DNA from: Pseudonocardia sp. C8
GTDB taxonomy: Bacteria; Actinomycetota; Actinomycetes; Mycobacteriales; Pseudonocardiaceae
Direction of reading: 5' to 3'
Assembly (NCBI RefSeq): GCF_014267175.1
Contig: NZ_JACMTR010000002.1
Coordinates: 2,319,501-2,383,500, forward strand
Length of the DNA stretch: 64,000 nt
Part shown: positions 25,311 through 35,508 of the stretch, piece after piece
How positions within the stretch are numbered: the stretch's first letter is position 1
Layout of the letters: every line of letters begins with the position of its first letter
Translations under genes and position numbers: made by a program
Notes under the pieces: model-generated
Seen by the model: the letters and a program-made list of their open reading frames with translations, nothing else
The model's database searches: none
What the model was told of the DNA's origin: nothing

Positions 25311-26774
25311 GTGGAGACCGCACCGACCTTCTTCATCAATGGCAGCTGGGTCCCGCCGAGCACCGACGCCACGATCGACCTCGTCTCGCCCGCGACCGAG
25401 GAGGTCTACGGGACCGCCGCGCTGGCGGCGGAGGCCGACGTGGACGCGGCGGTGACCGCCGCCCGGGCGGCGTTCGACCGCGGGCCGTGGCCGCGGATGC
25501 CGCTCGCCGACCGGATCGCGGCCCTCCAGGGGTTCCTCGAGGTCTACCGGCCGCGGCACGAGGAGCTCGCGGCGCTGGTGACCCGGGAGATGGGGTCTCC
25601 CATCAGCCTGTCCAGGGTCATGCACGCGACGGTCCCGCAGCTGATCGTCGAGGCCTTCCTGGACATGGCCCCGTCGTACCCGTTCCGGCAGGTCCGCCGG
25701 TCGGCGGTCGGCAACGCCCTGGTCACCCGGGAACCGGTCGGTGTGGTCGCCGCGGTCATCCCGTGGAACACGCCGCACTCGGTCGCGATGCTCAAGCTGA
25801 TGCCGGCCCTGCTGGCCGGCTGCACGGTGGTCCTGAAGCCGGCCCAGGAGACCCCGCTCGACGCGGTCCTGCTCGCCGAGTGCGTCGAGGCCGCGGGGCT
25901 GCCGCCCGGGGTGGTCAACGTGCTCACCGCGGACCGGCAGGTGTCCGAACGGCTGGTGACCCACCCGGGCGTCGACAAGGTCAGCTTCACCGGATCGACC
26001 GCGGCTGGTCGGCGGATCGCGGCGCTGTGCGGGCACGACGTCCGCCGGGTGACCCTGGAGCTGGGCGGCAAGTCCGCGGCCGTCGTGCTCGACGACGCCG
26101 ACATGGACACCGTCGTGCGGGCGGTCGGGGCGACCTCGATCCGCAACACCGGCCAGGCCTGCAGCAACAAGACCCGCCTGCTGGTGTCCCGGCGTCGGGC
26201 GGACGAGCTCGTCGAACGGGTGGCCGACCTGCTGTCGTCGCTGAGGGTCGGCGACCCGGCCGATCCGGCGACCGAGGTCGGGCCGCTGGTGTCGGCCCGC
26301 CAGCGGGAACGGGTGGAGGGCTACATCGAGACGGCCCGGGCCGAGGGGGCGAAACTGGTCGTCGGCGGCGGCCGGCCGGCCGGGTGCGACCGCGGATGGT
26401 TCGTCGAGCCCACGCTGTTCGCCGAGGTCACGCCCGCGATGACGATCGCCCGCGAGGAGATCTTCGGCCCTGTCCTGTCCGTGCTGGTCTACGACGACGA
26501 GGACCACGCCGTCGCTCTCGCCAACGACTCGTCCTACGGGCTGAACGGCTCGGTGTTCAGCACCGACACCGAGCGCGGGCTGGCGGTCGCGAGCCGCATC
26601 CGCACCGGCACCGTCGAGCTCAACGGACACCTGGTCGGCTTCCACGCGCCGATCGGCGGGTTCAAGTGCAGCGGTCTGGGGCGTGAGGCGGGGTGGGAGG
26701 GGTTCGATCCCTACACCGAGATCCGGTCGATCGGGGTACCACCCGACGTCGCCGACGTGCTGGAACGCGGCTGA
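25311..26774 (+). CDS. aldehyde dehydrogenase
   Basis: A 487-residue NAD(P)-dependent aldehyde dehydrogenase. Motifs: VAAVIPWNTPHS and FTGSTAAGRR (cofactor binding), LELGGKSAAVVLDDADMDT (catalytic Glu near residue 250), NTGQACSNKTRLL (nucleophilic Cys near 284) and EEIFGPVLSVL. The GTG start follows CCGGAGAGAACC. It closely resembles the protein encoded at 51801, sharing for instance TAAGRRIAALCGHD, so one is a duplicate of the other. It follows the mycofactocin-type dehydrogenase and should oxidise its aldehyde product to an acid. Confidence 0.92.
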   Translation: METAPTFFINGSWVPPSTDATIDLVSPATEEVYGTAALAAEADVDAAVTAARAAFDRGPWPRMPLADRIAALQGFLEVYRPRHEELAALVTREMGSPISLSRVMHATVPQLIVEAFLDMAPSYPFRQVRRSAVGNALVTREPVGVVAAVIPWNTPHSVAMLKLMPALLAGCTVVLKPAQETPLDAVLLAECVEAAGLPPGVVNVLTADRQVSERLVTHPGVDKVSFTGSTAAGRRIAALCGHDVRRVTLELGGKSAAVVLDDADMDTVVRAVGATSIRNTGQACSNKTRLLVSRRRADELVERVADLLSSLRVGDPADPATEVGPLVSARQRERVEGYIETARAEGAKLVVGGGRPAGCDRGWFVEPTLFAEVTPAMTIAREEIFGPVLSVLVYDDEDHAVALANDSSYGLNGSVFSTDTERGLAVASRIRTGTVELNGHLVGFHAPIGGFKCSGLGREAGWEGFDPYTEIRSIGVPPDVADVLERG

Positions 26775-26818
26775 GTCCGCGCCCCGGGTCGGGTCTGGAC
26801 ACGCCGCCCCTGAAAACT

Positions 26819-26828
26819 TAATATATTC
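26819..26828 (+). promoter_or_regulatory. ATATAT element (TTAATATATTCCGTG) upstream of permease gene
   Basis: AT-rich element 58 bases before ATG 26886, also preceded by GAAAAC. The right flank (ATATATTCCGT) is shared with the copy at 46175. A -10-like promoter or regulator site. Confidence 0.5.
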
Positions 26829-26885
26829 CGTGTTCAACGCCGAGCAAGGATGCACGCGGTGCAGCGTGCGAGAGGGGACACCTGG

Positions 26886-28253
26886 ATGTCGCAACCGGAT
26901 TCGCCGGGGACGGGTACGTCGTTGCCGCCCATGAAGGCCAGGCGTGTGGGTCCCGCGGTGGTGATCGGCACGACCCTGGAGTGGTTCGACTTCTACCTGT
27001 ACGCCTCCATGGCCGCCCTGGTCTTCGGGAAGGTCTTCTTCCCCTCGGACGACTCGGCGATCAGCACCCTGGCGGCGTTCGCGACCTTCGCCGTCGGGTT
27101 CCTGGCCCGCCCGCTCGGTGGCGTGCTCTTCGGCATCCTGGGTGACAAGATCGGGCGGAAGGCCGTCCTGTCGCTCAGCCTGCTCCTGATGGGTGTCGCG
27201 TCCGGGCTGATCGGCCTCCTGCCGTCGTACGCGTCGATCGGCGTGGCCGCCCCGGTCCTGCTCGTCGTCCTGCGGATCCTGCAGGGCTTCGGGGCGAGCG
27301 CGGAACTGGGCAGCGCCATCACCGTCGCCTACGAGCACGCGGACGAGAAGACCCGGGGACGCTACGCTGCGCTGCCCGCGCTCGGCGCCCAGATCGGGCT
27401 GCTGGCCGCCTCGCTGACAGTCACGGCCGTGACCAGTTTCGGGGACGAGTTCCTCTACACCTGGGGCTGGCGGATCCCGTTCGTCGCCAGCTTCGGGCTG
27501 GTCGCGATCGGGTACTGGATCCGTCGCTCGATGCCGGAGACGCCGGAGTTCGAACGGGTCGCCACCGAGGAGCGCACGCGCAAGAGCGCGCGGCTGTTCG
27601 CCGACCTGCTGCGGTCGGACTGGCGCGGGCTGGCGGTCGTGGCGGCGATCTACGGTGGCTACGCCGCGATCTCCTACACCTTTAAGACCTTCTCGCTGTC
27701 CTACCTCAGCGAATTCCAGGACGTCCCGGCGAACGTCGGGTCGTTCGGCATCACGCTGGCGAGCGCGGTGGCGATCGTGGTGGTCCCGATCCTCGGCCGG
27801 CTGTGCGACCGGTTCGACCTCCGCCGGATCATGCTGATCGGTGCGGTGGGCGTGCTCCTGCTGGCGTTCCCGATGTTCTGGATCCTCGACACCGGCCGGC
27901 CGGTCCTGATCTGGGGCCTGCTGATCGTCGGCACCGGCGTCCTCGCCCCGCTCATGATCGTCGCGGCGAGCCCGTACATGGCACAGCAGTTCCCGACCGA
28001 CGTCCGGTCCTCGGGGCTCGGTGCCGGTCGCGAGATCAGCGGTGCCGCCGCGGGCGGGCTCGCCCCGCTGGCCGCGCTGACCATGGTCACCGTGTCGCCC
28101 GGGAACGCGACCTGGGGCGTGTCCCTGCTGCTCATGGGCTGCGCCGCTCTCGTCATCGTCGGGTTGTTCTTCGACCAGAAGCCACGCGTCGAGCAGCGGA
28201 CGCGCGCGGCGGCCGACCCCGATGTCAACGTCGAGCCCCAGGCCTCCCGATAG
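26886..28253 (+). CDS. MHS-family MFS permease
   Basis: A 455-residue 12-helix permease of the metabolite:H+ symporter family: GTTLEWFDFYLYASMAALVF in helix 1, RPLGGVLFGILGDKIGRK between helices 2 and 3, and ILQGFGASAELGSAITVAYE in helix 4-5. ATG 26886 is preceded by GAGAGGGGACACC; the ATG at 26850 has no such site. It has its own ATATAT promoter element and is followed by the MmgE/PrpD gene after 34 bases. It is one of three MHS permeases in the window (also 7353 and 55950), which suggests several related acids enter the pathway. Confidence 0.9.
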   Translation: MSQPDSPGTGTSLPPMKARRVGPAVVIGTTLEWFDFYLYASMAALVFGKVFFPSDDSAISTLAAFATFAVGFLARPLGGVLFGILGDKIGRKAVLSLSLLLMGVASGLIGLLPSYASIGVAAPVLLVVLRILQGFGASAELGSAITVAYEHADEKTRGRYAALPALGAQIGLLAASLTVTAVTSFGDEFLYTWGWRIPFVASFGLVAIGYWIRRSMPETPEFERVATEERTRKSARLFADLLRSDWRGLAVVAAIYGGYAAISYTFKTFSLSYLSEFQDVPANVGSFGITLASAVAIVVVPILGRLCDRFDLRRIMLIGAVGVLLLAFPMFWILDTGRPVLIWGLLIVGTGVLAPLMIVAASPYMAQQFPTDVRSSGLGAGREISGAAAGGLAPLAALTMVTVSPGNATWGVSLLLMGCAALVIVGLFFDQKPRVEQRTRAAADPDVNVEPQASR

Positions 28254-28287
28254 CGGCGCCCGCATCCATCCACTCGAAGGAGTCGTC

Positions 28288-29709
28288 ATGCCGGAACCCC
28301 TCGTCGACCAGCTCGCCGGGTTCGCGACGGCGGCGGACACCGCCGCGCTGCCCGCCGCCGTCGTCTCGGAGTCCAAGCGCATCCTGCTGGACTCGCTCGG
28401 GTGCGCCGTCGCCTCGCACGGTGAGCGCGGCGCGGACATCGCCGTGCGCTACGCGCAGGTCCTGGGTGGCCACGCCGACGAGGCGTCGATCATCGGGACG
28501 GACCTGCGCACCACGCAGCTCGGGGCCGCCTTCGCGAACGCGGAGCTGATCAACGCGCTCGACCAGGACGCCGTGCTGCCGCCCGGCCACGTCACCCCCT
28601 ACGTGCTCCCCGGTGCGCTGGCGGCCGCCGAGGCCGGTGGGGTGCCGGGTGCGCGCCTGCTCGCCGCGATCGCGGTGTCCCACGAGATCTCCTACCGGAT
28701 CGGGAAGGCCACCGACTACCTGCGCGACATGAAGGACGGCGTCGTCACGATCCCGCCGGTGATCGGCTACAGCAGCACGATCTTCGGCGCGGCGGCCGCG
28801 ATCGGTGTCACCCGCGGGTACGAGCGGGAGACGGTGGCCGACGCGCTGGGCATCGCCGGCAGCACGGTGCCGGTCAACGCGCAGCGGGCGTGGATGATGC
28901 ACGCCCCCGCCACGACGATCAAGTACCAGCTCGCCGGCGGGATGGCCTGGACCGCGTTGACCGCGGCGTCCCTGGCCGAGTTCGGCCACCGCGGGGACCG
29001 GCGGATCCTCGACGACGCCGAGTACGGCTTCCCGCGGTTCATCGGGACCAAGCGGTGGGTGCCCGAGCCGATCACCGACGGCCTCGGGAGCGACTGGCGG
29101 TTCACCGCCGAGCAGGCGTTCAAGCCCTACCCGCACTGCCGGGTCATGCACGGGATCTTCGACGCCCTGACCGAGATCGTGGACACCCACGACCTGAAGC
29201 CCGACGAGATCGAGTCGATCACCGCGTACGGGGAGAGCTTCGTCCAGCAGCCGACCTGGGTGAACACCGACGTCACCGAGGCGCGGGACGCCGAGTTCAG
29301 CATGACCCACGGTCTGGCCGTCGCCGCCCACCGGGTACCGCCGGGCAAGGACTGGCTCGCCCCCGAGCTGGTGCGCAGCGAGTCGGTGCTGGCGCTGATG
29401 AACCGGTCGCGGTTCGAGCCGCACCCGGACTTCACGGACGCGCTGTCCGGACACGTGTCCGCCCGGCCATCGCGGGTCGAGGTCACCGCGCACGGCGAGA
29501 CCCACGTCGGCGAGCGGAACTTCCCGAAGGGGGTCTCCTCGCCCGACCCGTCGACGTACATGACCGACGACGAGCTGGCCGCGAAGTTCCGGCACAACGT
29601 CGCCGGGGTCCTGTCCGACGCGGACGCCGAGGCCGTGGTCGCCGCGGTCACCGACCTCGAGAACGTCGACGACGTGCGGGTGATCATGGAGCGGCTCCGG
29701 CCGGCGTAG
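28288..29709 (+). CDS. MmgE/PrpD-family protein
   Basis: A 473-residue member of the MmgE/PrpD family, which includes 2-methylcitrate dehydratase, cis-aconitate decarboxylase and isomerases of small acids. Family sequence is clear: [20 protein letters not shown] near the N-terminus, [20 protein letters not shown], and [29 protein letters not shown] precedes ATG 28288. It is cotranscribed with the permease and lies before the second GAF-LuxR gene. Propionyl-CoA from 2-methyl-branched substrates would feed methylcitrate metabolism, but no other methylcitrate gene is here, so the assignment stays at family level. Confidence 0.88.
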   Translation: MPEPLVDQLAGFATAADTAALPAAVVSESKRILLDSLGCAVASHGERGADIAVRYAQVLGGHADEASIIGTDLRTTQLGAAFANAELINALDQDAVLPPGHVTPYVLPGALAAAEAGGVPGARLLAAIAVSHEISYRIGKATDYLRDMKDGVVTIPPVIGYSSTIFGAAAAIGVTRGYERETVADALGIAGSTVPVNAQRAWMMHAPATTIKYQLAGGMAWTALTAASLAEFGHRGDRRILDDAEYGFPRFIGTKRWVPEPITDGLGSDWRFTAEQAFKPYPHCRVMHGIFDALTEIVDTHDLKPDEIESITAYGESFVQQPTWVNTDVTEARDAEFSMTHGLAVAAHRVPPGKDWLAPELVRSESVLALMNRSRFEPHPDFTDALSGHVSARPSRVEVTAHGETHVGERNFPKGVSSPDPSTYMTDDELAAKFRHNVAGVLSDADAEAVVAAVTDLENVDDVRVIMERLRPA

Positions 29710-29739
29710 CCGCCGGGTTGCCCCACCGCGACGGGCATC

Positions 29740-29747
29740 CATATATT
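29740..29747 (+). promoter_or_regulatory. ATATAT element (CATATATTGTGCG) upstream of LuxR gene 2
   Basis: AT-rich element 75 bases before the ATG at 29822. Nearly the same as the one before the paralogous LuxR gene at 21941. Confidence 0.5.
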
Positions 29748-29821
29748 GTGCGTCACATCGGCGGGTCGTGGACGTCCCGGACGGACGGCTCCCGGTGCGG
29801 GAGATCGTCGAGGTGGACACC

Positions 29822-30952
29822 ATGCAGCGCACGCCGGCCGTCCAGGGCGGGGGTGAGGACACGGTCCTCACCCCCGCCCTGGGGTACGAACTGCTCGGCC
29901 TGCGCGCCGATGTGGGTGCCGCCCTCGGGCTCGACCTGGATCGGCTGCCGGTGGACCGCCTCTCCGGGGGCGTCGCCAAGCGCGAGCTCGGCCGGTTGTG
30001 GGGTGTGGTCCTGGACGAGTCGTTCCGGGCGGCCGACTCGGGCACGGTGAGCGGTCCGCGCCACGCCGAGCTGCTCCAGCTCCTCGGGCGGATCCGGAAC
30101 CTCGAGACCGAGGTGAGCGAGTTCCGCGCCGGTCGCGCGCACCCGTCCTACGGCCGCATCGCCGCGGCACTGGCGTCGGTCCGTGAGGCGCGCACGGTCG
30201 ACGACTTCCTGAGCCGCGTCCCGGAGGCGGGCTGCCGGCTGGGCTTCGACCGCGTCCTCGTCTCCCGAGTGACGGACTCGACGTGGAACCTCCACACCAT
30301 GTGCGTGGTGCGTGATCCCCGCTGGGCCGAGGAGATCGTGGCCACCGGCCGGGCTGCCCCACCGGACCTGCACGGTGGGATCGTCGAGGGCGAGGTCGCC
30401 GAGCACGCCGAGGCGCGCCTGCTGCTGGACGCGCAGCGCAGCCACCGGGTGGACCGGGCGCTGATCGAGATCACGCGTTCGACGTCGTACGGGGTCGCGC
30501 CGCTGATCGTGCACGGTGAGGTCGCAGGCCTCCTGCACGGTGACCGCTACCACCAGGGCCGCGACGTCAACGCCACCGACCGGGCACTGCTGTCGCTGAT
30601 GGCGGAGGGACTGGGTCACACGCTCGGCAGGCTCGCCATGGTCGAGGGCCTGGAGGCGCTGCGCGGGTGCGCCGACCGGCTCCTCACCCACGTCCCGCCC
30701 GGTCCCGCACCGGCCGGTCCCGCACCGACCGGCCCCGCGTCGCAGGGCAACCGGGTCCCGCTGCTCACCACCCGGGAGGCCGAGGTGATGGACCTGCTGG
30801 CGCACGGGCGGTCGAACCGCGTCATCGGCCGCGAGCTGCTCATCTCGGAGCGGACGGTCAAGTCCCACGTCACGCAGATCCTGCGCAAGCTCGGGGTGAC
30901 CAGCCGCAGCGAGGCGATCGCGGCCTGGCTTCGCCGCGACGTCACCGGCTGA
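29822..30952 (+). CDS. GAF-LuxR transcriptional regulator, paralog 2
   Basis: A 376-residue regulator, same length as the product of 21941 and alike throughout: sensor region with [20 protein letters not shown] and [20 protein letters not shown], Pro-rich linker, and C-terminal LuxR helix-turn-helix ([38 protein letters not shown]). ATG 29822 follows GAGGTGGACACC. An earlier in-frame GTG at 29768 would add 18 residues with no counterpart in the paralog. It stands before the HyuA/HyuB operon at 31205 and probably regulates it. The 252-base gap downstream contains no gene I recognise. Confidence 0.9.
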   Translation: MQRTPAVQGGGEDTVLTPALGYELLGLRADVGAALGLDLDRLPVDRLSGGVAKRELGRLWGVVLDESFRAADSGTVSGPRHAELLQLLGRIRNLETEVSEFRAGRAHPSYGRIAAALASVREARTVDDFLSRVPEAGCRLGFDRVLVSRVTDSTWNLHTMCVVRDPRWAEEIVATGRAAPPDLHGGIVEGEVAEHAEARLLLDAQRSHRVDRALIEITRSTSYGVAPLIVHGEVAGLLHGDRYHQGRDVNATDRALLSLMAEGLGHTLGRLAMVEGLEALRGCADRLLTHVPPGPAPAGPAPTGPASQGNRVPLLTTREAEVMDLLAHGRSNRVIGRELLISERTVKSHVTQILRKLGVTSRSEAIAAWLRRDVTG

Positions 30953-31204
30953 GCGGCGCGCCGACAGCGGTCCGGGTACGGCATGCACCGTGCCCGGTGG
31001 TCACGTGCCGCGACGACCCTGCCCGAAGGTCCGGGGTGGGCTCGTACCGACGTACGACGCGAACCGTCCGCCGCCCGTCCCAGGATGACCTCCGACACAT
31101 CGCCGGATCGTTCGCGGTCCGGCGGATCCCGCGGGGAGCCGCCCGGCCGCGCCCCGCACGCACCGGACCGCGACGGCGCGACCGCGCACCCCAGGAGGCA
31201 CGAG

Positions 31205-33271
31205 GTGACCGAGCAACGAGGCTCCACCGACTGGATGGTCGGCATCGACGTCGGAGGCACGTTCACCGACATCATCGGGCTCCACCGGACGACCGGTGAG
31301 ATCCGGGACGGCAAGGTGCTCTCGACCCGGCAGCAGGAAGAGGGGGTCCTGCAGGCGCTCGCGGCGATCGACGTCGCCGTCGACGAGGTGGCCGAGATCG
31401 TGCACGGCCACACGGTCGGCATCAACGCGCTGCTGAGCCGGGCCGGCGCCCGGACCGCGCTGCTCGCGACCCGCGGGCATCGCGACCTGCTCGACATCGG
31501 GCGGATGCACCGCGAGTTCGGCAACCGGTTCTACGACCCGACCTGGCTGCGCCCGCACCAGGAACGCCCGGTGGTCGAGCGGGAGGACCGGATCGGCGTA
31601 CCCGAGCGCATCCTGCACGATGGCGAGGTCCGGCTCGCGCTCGACGAGGACGCGGTGCGCGCCGCCGCTCGCGAGCTGGCCGGCCGGGAGATCGAGGCGG
31701 TCGGGATCTGCTTCATGAACTCCTACCGCAATCCCGAGCACGAGCAGCGCGCCGCGAAGATCCTCGCCGAGGAGCTCCCGGGCGCGTACGTCCAGACCTC
31801 CGCGCTGTACCCGGTCACGAAGGAACACGAGCGCACGACCACGGTCGCGCTCGACGCCTATGTCGGCCCGGCCGTCGTCGGCTACCTGAACCGCCTCGCT
31901 GACGCGCTCGCCGCGCAGAGGTTCACCGGCACGTTGTGGATCATGATGACGAACGGCGGGGTCGCTACCTACGAGGCCGCCGGCAAGGCGCCCGTCTTCC
32001 AGCTTGTGTCCGGGCCGGTCGGCGGGGTCACCGGCAGCATCGGCCTGGCACGCCAGTCCGCCCACCGCAACCTGCTCACGATGGACGTCGGCGGGACCAG
32101 CACCGACGTGGCGGCGATCCGGGACGCGCAGACCCCCCTGACCGACCTGTGGACCCTGGAGACCGGGCTGACCCTGACGATGCCGCTGGTCGACGTCGAG
32201 AGCGTCGGGTCGGGAGCCGGCAGCATCATCGGCCGCAACGCGCTCGGCAAGATCGCGGTCGGCCCCCGGTCGGCCGGGTCGGTCCCGGGCCCGGTCTGCT
32301 ACGGGACCGGCGGCACCGAGCCGACGCTGACCGACGCCTGCCTGGTCCTCGGCGTGCTGCAGCCGGACCTGTTCGCGGACGGCCGGATCCGTCCGGACCT
32401 CGACGCGGCCCGCGCGGCGCTCGAGGAGGTCGGGGCGACCTGGGGGATGAGCGGGATCGAGCTCGCCGAGGCGGCCTACCAGGTGGCTTGCGAGGACATC
32501 GCGGCGAAGATCCGCACGATCTCGGTCTACCGCGGGCTCGACGTCCGGGAGTTCGCGCTGCTGCCGTTCGGGTCGGCCGGGCCGATGCTCGCCGACCAGG
32601 TGGGGCAGATCCTCGGCGTGGAGACGGTCGTCGTGCCCGCCACGCCCGGTCAGTTCTCCGCACTGGGCCTGCTGCAGAGCGACCTGCGCGCGACGACGGC
32701 ACAGTCGGTGATGACCCCGCTGCTCCCCGGTTCCGCCGCGGAGATCGAGTCCGGGTTCGCCGGCCTGGAGTCGCGGCTGACCGAGGAGCTGACCGGGCAG
32801 GGCGTCGACATCGCCGGGCTGAGCTTCGACCGGGCCCTGTTCGGGATGTATCGCGGTCAGACCTGGGACAACCGGCTGCCCCTCGGGGCCGGCCGGATCA
32901 CCGAGGAGACCCTGCCGCGGATCGTCGCCGACTTCCATGCCTTCTACCAGGACTCCTACGGCTTCTCGGCCCCGGAGATCCCGGTGGTCGCCTCCACCCT
33001 CGAGGTCACCGCGGTGATCCCGCGCCCGCACCGGGTGCCGTCCGTGGCCCCGGAGCCGGGCGGGTCGCTGCTGGCGCACCGCACGCTGCGGGTGCCCGGC
33101 GCGGGGGAGAGCGTCGAGGTCCCGGTCCACGTCCGGGAACGGCTCGACCCCGGCGAGCGGGTGCCCGGCCCCGCGATCGTGGCCGAGCGGTTCGCCACGA
33201 CCGTCGTCCTCCCCGGGCGGTGCGCGCGCGTCGACGACGACGGCCTCCTGATCATCGAGAACCAGCGCTGA
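31205..33271 (+). CDS. HyuA-family ATPase subunit of an ATP-dependent carboxylase/hydrolase (copy 1)
   Basis: A 688-residue hydantoinase A/oxoprolinase family protein. It has the two actin-like nucleotide motifs, GIDVGGTFTDIIG near residues 13-25 and MDVGGTSTDVAAIRD near 292, and the family core GSGAGSIIGRNALGKIAVGP. Relatives are subunits of acetone and acetophenone carboxylases, N-methylhydantoinase, caprolactamase and 5-oxoprolinase; all use ATP to activate a carbonyl or carboxyl. AGGAGGCACGAG precedes GTG 31205. HyuB follows after nine bases and a zinc-ribbon gene after that. Presence of the zinc-ribbon protein favours a ketone carboxylase (inference). Confidence 0.88.
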   Translation: MTEQRGSTDWMVGIDVGGTFTDIIGLHRTTGEIRDGKVLSTRQQEEGVLQALAAIDVAVDEVAEIVHGHTVGINALLSRAGARTALLATRGHRDLLDIGRMHREFGNRFYDPTWLRPHQERPVVEREDRIGVPERILHDGEVRLALDEDAVRAAARELAGREIEAVGICFMNSYRNPEHEQRAAKILAEELPGAYVQTSALYPVTKEHERTTTVALDAYVGPAVVGYLNRLADALAAQRFTGTLWIMMTNGGVATYEAAGKAPVFQLVSGPVGGVTGSIGLARQSAHRNLLTMDVGGTSTDVAAIRDAQTPLTDLWTLETGLTLTMPLVDVESVGSGAGSIIGRNALGKIAVGPRSAGSVPGPVCYGTGGTEPTLTDACLVLGVLQPDLFADGRIRPDLDAARAALEEVGATWGMSGIELAEAAYQVACEDIAAKIRTISVYRGLDVREFALLPFGSAGPMLADQVGQILGVETVVVPATPGQFSALGLLQSDLRATTAQSVMTPLLPGSAAEIESGFAGLESRLTEELTGQGVDIAGLSFDRALFGMYRGQTWDNRLPLGAGRITEETLPRIVADFHAFYQDSYGFSAPEIPVVASTLEVTAVIPRPHRVPSVAPEPGGSLLAHRTLRVPGAGESVEVPVHVRERLDPGERVPGPAIVAERFATTVVLPGRCARVDDDGLLIIENQR

Positions 33272-33280
33272 GGAGAGACC

Positions 33281-35203
33281 ATGACCATCTCGGCCGAGAT
33301 CCCCTCCGCACCCGCGGAGTTCGAGCTCGACATCCTGCGCTACGGCCTCATCGAGGTCGCCCGCGAGATGAACGACGCCCTCATGCGCAGCGCATTCTCC
33401 CCGGTCTGCCGGGACATCCTGGACTGCACGACGGCGATCCACGCCCGCGGTGACGACGGGTGGGAGACCGTCGCCCAATGGGAGGGCTGCATGCAGCACG
33501 CCTTCACCTCACCGCACATCGTCAACTTCGTGATGGACGAGTTCGACCTCGACGCCCTGCAGGCCGGGGACGTCATCTTCGTCAACGACCCGTGGCGCGG
33601 GACCATCCACCAGTCCGACGTCAACCTGCTGCGCCCCGTGTTCGTGGACGGCCGGATCGAGTTCATGCTGCACTCGACCTCGCACCTGGTCGACCTCGGT
33701 GGACCGATCCCCGGGGGCTTCTCCAACGGGACGCAGACGGCGTTCGAGGAGCAGATCAAGCTGCCGCCGTCGCTGCTCTACGCGAACGACGTACCGGTCC
33801 GTCCGCTGTTCAACTTCATCCTCGAGAACAACCGGGTCCCGCAGCTGGTCCTCGGTGACCTGCGCGCCCTGCACGGCTGCCTCGTCGTCGGCGAGCGTCA
33901 GCTGCAGTCGCTCATCGAGCGGGGCGGCATCGAGAAGGTGAAGGCCGCGGGCCGGTACGCGGTCGAGGCCACCGAGCAGAGCATGCGCCGCGGGATCGCG
34001 GACATCCCGGACGGGGACTACACCGTCGAGGACTTCCTCGACGAGGACGGCGTCACCGACGAGCCGATCCCCGTGCGGGTCACCGTCAAGGTCCGCGGAG
34101 ACAGCATGGAGATCGACTTCTCCGGGTCCGGGCGACAGCCGCTGGGCAACTGCGGCACCGCGTGGTGCGAGGCGGTCCGCTGCATCGAGGCCGTGAAGCT
34201 GATGGTCGACCCGGCGACCCCGGTGAACAGCGGCACCCTGCGCCCGATCGAGACGCTGCTGCCGCAGGGCAGCGTCGTGTGCGTGCTGCCCCCGTCCAGC
34301 TGCTCCAACCACGCCGACATCGGTTCGCGCTGCATCAACGCGGTCGCGAGCGCGCTCAGCGATGCCATCGGGGACCGCTCGATCGCCTGCGACACCGGGA
34401 CCGCGCTGGTCGTCAGCGTCGGCGGGATCGACACCCGCCGCGGGCACGAGGGCAACCCGTGGGGCGCGTTCGCGCTCGCCGGCGGCGGGTGGGGCGGGAC
34501 CTGGAAGTCCGACGGCGTCTCGTTCTGCGTGACGCCGATCGGCAACTGCCGCACGTCGGTCCAGGAGCACGTCGAGATCGAGAGCCCCCTGATCGTCGCG
34601 CAGCACGAGATGCTCCTCGACACCGCGGGCGCGGGCGAGTACCGGGGTGGTCTCGGCTCGGTCTACACCCTCACGGCGCAGTCCGACACCGTCGTCACCA
34701 TCACCTGCGACCGGATCCGGGTCGGCGCGCCCGGCGCCGCCGGAGCCGGCCCCGGATCGCCCGCGTTCGGCTGGTACATCGCCGGCTTCGACCTCGCCCG
34801 GCACGGCGACCCGCTGGACCTGCGGGGGGCGGAGCCGCTGTTCGGCATGTTCGACGACGACGGCCGTCCCGACCCCAACGACGGCGGCTTCTGCCGGGGC
34901 GCACGCTACGACACCGGCAAGTTCTCGGGCATGGTGCTGAAGGCCGGGGACGCCGTCCGGTTCGTCATCGGCGGCGGGGGCGGCTGGGGCGATCCGCTCC
35001 GGCGCGATCCCGACCTCCTGGAGAGCGACCTCCGCAACGGCCTGTACAGCCCGGAGTTCCTCGCGCTGGCCTTCGGCGCCGTCGTCGTCGACGGCCGGAT
35101 CGACCGCGACGCCACGGCGGCGCGCCGCGCCGAGCTCACGCGCCGCCGCGACGCCGGTCAGTGGTCCGTGCCGATCGCCGCACCCGTCAACTGGACTCTC
35201 TAG
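33281..35203 (+). CDS. HyuB-family subunit of an ATP-dependent carboxylase/hydrolase (copy 1)
   Basis: A 640-residue hydantoinase B/oxoprolinase family protein, the partner of HyuA. Family sequence: NDALMRSAFSPVCRDILDC, GDVIFVNDPWRGTIHQSDV, HSTSHLVDLGGPIPGGFSNG, and the Gly-rich end FVIGGGGGWGDPLRRDP. It is shorter than the acetone carboxylase alpha subunit (about 770), so the enzyme is not a simple acetone carboxylase. GAGGAGAGACC precedes the ATG. It is 13 bases from the zinc-ribbon gene. A second, diverged HyuA/HyuB pair is at 47639-51639. Confidence 0.88.
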   Translation: MTISAEIPSAPAEFELDILRYGLIEVAREMNDALMRSAFSPVCRDILDCTTAIHARGDDGWETVAQWEGCMQHAFTSPHIVNFVMDEFDLDALQAGDVIFVNDPWRGTIHQSDVNLLRPVFVDGRIEFMLHSTSHLVDLGGPIPGGFSNGTQTAFEEQIKLPPSLLYANDVPVRPLFNFILENNRVPQLVLGDLRALHGCLVVGERQLQSLIERGGIEKVKAAGRYAVEATEQSMRRGIADIPDGDYTVEDFLDEDGVTDEPIPVRVTVKVRGDSMEIDFSGSGRQPLGNCGTAWCEAVRCIEAVKLMVDPATPVNSGTLRPIETLLPQGSVVCVLPPSSCSNHADIGSRCINAVASALSDAIGDRSIACDTGTALVVSVGGIDTRRGHEGNPWGAFALAGGGWGGTWKSDGVSFCVTPIGNCRTSVQEHVEIESPLIVAQHEMLLDTAGAGEYRGGLGSVYTLTAQSDTVVTITCDRIRVGAPGAAGAGPGSPAFGWYIAGFDLARHGDPLDLRGAEPLFGMFDDDGRPDPNDGGFCRGARYDTGKFSGMVLKAGDAVRFVIGGGGGWGDPLRRDPDLLESDLRNGLYSPEFLALAFGAVVVDGRIDRDATAARRAELTRRRDAGQWSVPIAAPVNWTL

Positions 35204-35216
35204 AGAGGGGAACCCC

Positions 35217-35477
35217 ATGTCCGTCGACCGGCTGCTCTTCCCACGCCCCGACACCGACCGGGTCTCGGTGGAACGTGTCCCGGTGGGGGAGACCTGCCCG
35301 CACTGCGCGAGCACGCACGTCGCCCGGTACCCGGTGGCCAACCACCTCGGACCGCGGATGGTCGTGAAGTGCCAGGACTGCTTCACCCACCTGTCGGTCA
35401 CGCGTCCCGCACCCGAGGACCACTGGCCCGCATGGCGGTCACCGACGCGTGACTGGGCGCCGTCCCGGCTGGGCTGA
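35217..35477 (+). CDS. small zinc-ribbon protein, candidate third subunit of the HyuA/HyuB enzyme (copy 1)
   Basis: An 86-residue protein with a C-x2-C-x21-C-x2-C zinc ribbon (CPHC and CQDC). The same spacing and the words RYPV and VVKCQxC recur in the 81-residue protein encoded at 47379, which also sits beside a HyuA/HyuB pair. In acetone and acetophenone carboxylases a small subunit accompanies the large ones, and for acetone carboxylase it is reported to bind zinc. These proteins may be a reduced form of that subunit (inference). GAGAGGGGAACCCC precedes the ATG. Start-to-stop spacing in the operon is tight. Confidence 0.8.
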   Translation: MSVDRLLFPRPDTDRVSVERVPVGETCPHCASTHVARYPVANHLGPRMVVKCQDCFTHLSVTRPAPEDHWPAWRSPTRDWAPSRLG

Positions 35478-35508
35478 CCGACCGTCACGACCACAGGAGG
35501 AGGACACC

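Noticed and set aside
22995..28439. Very long minus-strand open frame (over 1,800 codons) opposite the lactonase, dehydrogenase and permease genes
   Set aside because: It is antisense to several genes with clear family motifs and ribosome sites. Its translation is Asp/Arg/Gly-rich without domains. Long antisense frames are normal in very G+C-rich coding DNA.
31001..33499. Minus-strand open frame of over 800 codons opposite HyuA copy 1
   Set aside because: Antisense to a gene with two intact nucleotide-binding motifs; no domains of its own.
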